This document shows, piece after piece, positions 59,106 to 64,000 of a stretch of DNA of 64,000 bases. Origin of the DNA: Glandiceps talaboti (lineage: Eukaryota > Hemichordata > Enteropneusta > Spengelidae); the NCBI RefSeq assembly GCF_964340395.1, contig NC_135561.1, positions 3,745,001 through 3,809,000 on the forward strand. The letters are read 5' to 3'. The translations under genes and the position numbers were made by a program. The notes beneath the pieces were generated by a model. It ran no database searches and was not told the DNA's origin. It was given only the letters and a program-made list of their open reading frames with translations. Each line of letters starts with the position of its first letter. Positions within the stretch are counted from its first letter, which is position 1.

Positions 59106-59682
59106 ATCCACAAGGAGGTATATAGATATCTTAAACTATCTTCTTATTACAACTACAGGAACTTGAAAACAAAAAATAATGGATGACAGTATTACTGTCT
59201 TTGATCACTGTCACTTGTGGGCTGAGGGTTACAGAGAACCTAGGAACCATGTTACAAAACAAGCAAATAAATTATGATTAAACTCCATAGACTGTTTAGG
59301 CAAAGGCTCTTCTCGCAATATATAAATATATACATTAAAAGTACAAAGAAGTTAAAATACAAACAAATCGATGAAACAAACTAACAAACAAATGGCCAAT
59401 TTAACAAATGGACAAACAAACAAATAGGTGTGAGCAAATTAAAATATCATAAACACATAAAGAAGTATCTATAGCTTACATTGTCTTAGCTGTAACAAAT
59501 TGTGGCGCGATTTTTGTTTTGTTTGTGAGCTTTTTTTTATCGTTCAGGGGTTTGAACTCAAACCTAACCACTCAATGACAAACAAATAACCACTTTGGCG
59601 ACATGATCGTGTTGATACAAGAACATAAAGCAATACGAGTTTTTAATGATAATAAATTTGTCTGTTTTTATATATTTATCTA

Positions 59683-59724
<42 letters not shown>

Positions 59725-59823
59725 CATATACAAATATATATATTCATATAAGTATGTGTCTCACTGGAGAAAACAGTGCTCGATGCAATATAAGTAGTAG
59801 AGCATTATAGACTTAACTATATG

Positions 59824-59870
59824 TATTGTTTGTTTGTTTGTTTGTTTGTTTGTTTGTTTGTTTGTTTGTT
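59824..59870. repeat. (TTTG)n microsatellite
   Basis: About twelve TTTG units; a TG tract lies just upstream at 59685-59721. Confidence 0.93.
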
Positions 59871-60459
59871 TTCGAAAACACAACTAACTGAGCCTGAGCA
59901 CCCTGTGCACATGCACAGACAAGATGGTACGATGTATCTCGACAGCTTGGTAGCCAGACTATTGACGGTGTATATACCGTCTGAATCGACTCTGAATATT
60001 TACAAATAAGACTATGATGCAGTGATCAATGTAGACTGACATAAGTCCTTTGGGAGATGTTTAAAATCTCCTAATCTTCAAATGTTTTTGAGAACGTTAA
60101 CGTTATTCGCTTTTAGTTTTTAAGGAAACTGTCCTCAGCTTTTTTGCCGAGTTTAATAGTGACTGTCATCTCCCAAAAATCAGGACTTGGGCTTGGAATT
60201 GACTCACTAGTACTCAGATTACCATTTCGCACAAAAGAACATAGTTGTGTATTGCAAAACATGTAAAGAGGTTTTTTTTAAAAAATACAACCGAAAACTT
60301 GTCCAAATACATCGGTTATGCAATGTCAACTAGATATTAGTATTACATACTAGGATACGTTATAAACTACACTTAACCGAGGGGTCTCGATGGGTCGTTG
60401 GGTCATCCGCGGTCGTGTTGTTAATTGCTACGCTCCTAGGGAGTAAATGAAATGACAAC

Positions 60460-63400
60460 ATGGCGGACTTGAAAACTCTGAAAGATGTCCGATTTTTGCA
60501 AAAAGAATTGAAATCAGTCGACGTAGAGGATCAAGTGAAGGTAAACGAGGCAGTATGATAAAGTGTGTTCTTGACATTATAAACAAATTATCATTTCGTC
60601 GTGCATCGTCTCAACATAGATGTAATACATCCATCTGAAGTACATACACATTTTTACAATATGGATGGCCAAGGCCTTTAAAATGTGTGACATGCAGTGC
60701 CACGCAAAGGTCATATGTATACAGGAAGGACCCGTATCATCATATAGGCAGTATAGGCAGTGTAGTTTGGTAATATTACAGTTACTTAGTATTAGGAGGG
60801 TATGAAACAGTTAACTGTAAAGTATTCCAACGACAGACTAACTTGATTACTACAACACGGAAATACCCTCCAGTGTATATAGTACATATATAATACTAGT
60901 ATATTGGTGCATACACTACTACATCTGCTGTCTCAGGATACATTGCCTTAGAATTAGCATTATGGTAAATCTCAATTATCCGAACCAGTGTCTTTAGAGA
61001 AGATGGGGATGGGATGGGAGTGGGGATAGATGGATTAAACTAATACATCCATCCTGACACAATGTACAACAGTTGCATGGTGAGTGAACAGACATAGTCT
61101 CTAGCTGAGTACCATACCTAGGTCATCCTAACATAATAGTGATATTATCATAACTAGGCAAAGCCCATAAGCTCGCACAGGGTATGCGCATGCGTAGTCA
61201 CTGCACACCACAATGCATCCCTGGGAGAACCACCAATTTTTTTCGCATAGTATATACAACGCGTACTAGTCGTTGAGTCGCTGTGCGAGCTATTATGTGC
61301 AACATAGGAATAGAGAATATTGGTATACATGGATAGTAAGATAAAACAAATAACAATAGTTTACTATTCAGATACATTATATCAACATTTGACAAAACAC
61401 TATTCAGCTGTATCATAGCAGTATGACAAAATTTGACTATCATCTCTCTTCGTGCATTTCCCTAAGTTTGTATATTCTTCCCTAGAATTAGACACAGTCA
61501 CATTTATGATAAGGTAACTGTATTAACATTGTAACATTCCACTCTCCTCCTTGGTAACTTCTATTAAATCACATGGTAGTGCTTTGAAGCCATCCCATGA
61601 CAGCCAAATTTAAAAACCTAACTCGAATTTGCACCAGTTTTGTGGCTGAACCTTCATTAAAGTGAAAAATGTTTGGGAAATGCTAGACTAGAGGGGAGAC
61701 AATAGTCAAAGTCACCATGTTACTAACTTGACTCCAAGCTATAGTGGAAATCATTGTTAAAGTCTTCTGTGCATAAATGAAACAAACCACTACAGAACAA
61801 AAAGATAGAAAGAATAAAAAGAAAAGAGATCTACTATGTTGACAGTATATTGTCACAACATATGTTAATGTATTTTTTTGTTGAGATGATATGAACACTA
61901 CTTACTATTTTTTTTATTTTTTGTCTTCAGATTTGCAAAATATTCAAACAGTTGAGTAAATTACCAGTTTCCGTAGACATACTGCAGGTAAGTCTTCCCA
62001 TCTCATTTTATGTTTTGCTGACAAACTTGGAGTTCAAAGTTCAAATTGAACACATCGTATCATACCTAATGCAAGTAAAATTGAATGTGATTGAACAGAA
62101 TTCATGGGATTTATACCATGGTTGTTGTTACATCGTCATGACAACATGCGTCTTTGTCGATGGTTCTCAGTGTGGTGCTCAAAAAATGTGTCAAAACATT
62201 CCAAATCACCATTTTATTTTTTCCAATTTTTTATAAACTATGCTTGCAAAGGTGTAATCATATTATTGCCTAAATATTTGTCTTTATTCAGCTGGAAAAT
62301 ACCAGTGACCTAAGGATTTCTCAATACTTGTCATTTGACTTAGCGTATTAAGGCTCCCTAGTTTAGTTGAATTTATCTTGGTTGAACCTCAGACCACTAT
62401 CTCCCCCCCCCCATTGAACAAAAACAAATATACTTTGATTTGTTTGTATTCAATGATTTATAACTGTCTAATTACTAAGTAATAACTGTGTTTGCTGAAC
62501 ACTTAAATAAAGGACTGACATTTTTATGACCTTTTTGCAGTGGGTTAATATACTCTACTAGTAGAACAGTATGTGGAATTAGTTTATTAGCTGTAGAATC
62601 AAAACTTGTATGACACTTTGCCATCTTATCTCCACCCCTACCACACTTCCACCCATTCAACCCCAACCCTATCCTATTCCATCAAATTCAACCTCACCAA
62701 AACCACACTCCATTCCACCATTACCCTGCCCCACCCTATCCTATCATACCATTATTTGTTGGGGGGGGGGGGGTAGGTTTACTTGAATACCTTTGAATAT
62801 ATAATGTGTACTGGATTCAGGCACTTTATAAATGTTTTGATCACTTAATAGATTGAATCTCTACCTTACCCCATTCCATCCCATCTCATTTCCATCCTAC
62901 CCCACTCTGTTTCATCATTTGCCCCACTTTACCCCACCTCATTCAACCCCTTTCCCATTCCATCCCACCCCATCCAATCTCAACCCCTATGCCACTTTTG
63001 ATAGTTTATACATTTTAACTAAATATCAGGTTTTAGTTCAGTCATTTTGCAAATAATGGTTAAATACAATTGGGAACTTGCAATCCAGTCTGAGCATGCT
63101 CAGACGCAAAGGACTATGGGATTTTATGTGGTTATCATAATACCTAATCTGGCACTACCAATAAAATAAACCTCCCACAATGCTCAGGGTGACTATGAAT
63201 TGATCATTTGTGGTTAGAAACAATGTAACATTATTGTTTACATTACTATTTGATTAGTATTTATTATCACATTTCCCATGATGCAACATTCAACATGGCG
63301 GGTTTGCAAGTTCCCTATTCAGTAAGTACATGTAGAGTACCGTGATTTCCATTTCAATATACACCAAAAATTACATCCAAAAACATGTAAACTCATCTTG

Positions 63401-64000
63401 CACCTCTTTAAAAGGAACTTTTAAGAAAGTATGTATGTACATGGATGTAATGTATGTTTTGTTTACACAGGCAACCGGGATTGGAAAACTGGTTAATAAT
63501 TATAGAAAGTGTGGTGGCAAAGTGACAGACTATTCCAGGTTTTTGGTGCAGAAATGGAAGGATGTTCTGATCAAAGAAACACAGTCCAAAGGGAAACATG
63601 GTCACCATGGCAATGGAGGTAACCATTCTGAATCAGAAGATGACAGGGAGGAGGAAGAAGAGGAGAGGGAACCTCATCACCAGACTATAGGGAAAGATAG
63701 AAAGGAGGAGGGAAAATCCCCCAAAAAGAACAAGTATAGCAGCCCAATGAAAGGACTTCCAAGTAAGGATAGACAGAGCAGCTACAGAAATGAATTGCCA
63801 TCTAAGGGAAGTGAAGACAGTCACAAAAAACAATTATCAAATAAGACTAGAGATGATAGTTCAAAAGGAGGATTACCAAATATGGCAAGATATGGTAGCC
63901 CACAGGAAGCATTACCAAATAAGGCAAGATATGGTAGCCCAAAGGATGGATTACCAAATAAGGTAAAACATGGCAGTCCAATGAAAGATGTTAAATCTTT
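60460..64000 (+). CDS. Elongin A-like protein, N-terminal exons (partial)
   Basis: Elongin A is the large subunit of the Elongin (SIII) complex, which with Elongin B/C stimulates RNA polymerase II elongation and can act in a Cullin-type ubiquitin ligase in the nucleus. Exons: 60460-60540, 61931-61987 and 63471 to beyond 64000, all phase 0. The residues form a TFIIS N-terminal (LW/TND) helical domain at about 5-85: LSKLPVSVDILQ, then ATGIGKLVNNYRK and FLVQKWKDVL, which fit Elongin A better than TFIIS or MED26. A charged disordered region follows with an acidic run and at least four imperfect repeats around LPNKARYGSPK. The BC-box and C-terminal domain would lie off the right edge. The start ATG is the third of three close ATGs and the only one in frame with the domain; its context is AACATGGCGG. 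It is divergent from SLCO gene C. Confidence 0.85.
62640..63000. repeat. CCCCAC/CCATTCCA-rich low-complexity sequence with poly-G run
   Basis: Degenerate pentanucleotide-like C-rich repeats in two blocks (62640-62760 and 62860-62995) around a run of about 14 G at 62760. Intron 2 of the Elongin A-like gene. Confidence 0.7.
63375..63411 (-). repeat. R1 repeat fragment
   Basis: On the minus strand GGTGCAAGATGAGTTTACATG matches the start of the R1 family; only this end is present, about 60 bases before exon 3 of the Elongin A-like gene. Confidence 0.4.

Larger units (their letters stand above)
57594..60459. other. Intergenic between divergent SLCO gene C and Elongin A-like gene
   Basis: A 2.9 kb shared upstream region. 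It contains an inverted-repeat element at 57853-58440, a second foldback region at 58470-59105, TG and TTTG microsatellites (59685-59721, 59824-59870) and GC-richer sequence just before the Elongin A-like start. No other gene is seen. Promoters of both genes should be here. Confidence 0.55.

Overview
The window is animal genomic DNA: AT-rich by eye, full of microsatellites and small transposon relics, with multi-exon genes whose introns obey GT-AG. The gene content (three OATP/SLCO transporters with Kazal-like loops, a type II Na/phosphate cotransporter, an intronless TRIM-NHL gene and an Elongin A-type gene) points to a bilaterian invertebrate. Invertebrate deuterostomes (amphioxus, hemichordates) or lophotrochozoans fit best, but I cannot name the species from sequence alone. 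Layout on the + strand: (1) 624-3281, the last two exons of an SLC34-type Na/Pi cotransporter whose 5' part lies left of the window. (2) 5922-11797, SLCO gene A, nine coding exons, 740 aa. (3) 17602-26008, SLCO gene B, nine coding exons, 733 aa, a tandem paralogue of A with all intron phases shared and six of nine exon lengths identical or nearly so. (4) 57593 down to 36472 on the minus strand, SLCO gene C, an OATP4-like gene of eight coding exons, 714 aa as modelled, with a 15.6 kb first intron. (5) 42275-44518, an intronless TRIM2/3-like RING/B-box/coiled-coil/filamin/NHL gene on the + strand, nested inside gene C's first intron in opposite orientation. (6) 60460 to the right edge, the first three exons of an Elongin A-like gene, divergent from gene C. 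Every exon chain given for the SLCO genes closes in frame with matching phases. One junction in gene C (exon 2 to exon 3) uses a weak donor and is the least certain. Between the genes I see no other convincing coding sequence. Those stretches hold tandem repeats, several inverted-repeat (MITE/foldback) elements including one with a clean 8-bp target-site duplication, a tRNA-derived SINE plus a truncated copy, LINE/SINE-like 3' tails, and an interspersed repeat present in three or four copies. Functionally the locus is a cluster of plasma-membrane carriers: three sodium-independent organic anion transporters next to a phosphate cotransporter, with a probable E3 ligase and a transcription-elongation/ubiquitin-ligase subunit as unrelated neighbours. 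The most unusual signal is that several splice sites of the SLCO genes sit inside local tandem duplications: four tandem copies of a donor in gene C exon 5, four decoy copies of the acceptor of gene C exon 2, a duplicated donor in gene B exon 1, a short duplication around the donor of gene C exon 3, and a donor fused to a GTAT microsatellite in gene A exon 8. I saw no operon, CRISPR array, rRNA or functional tRNA gene.
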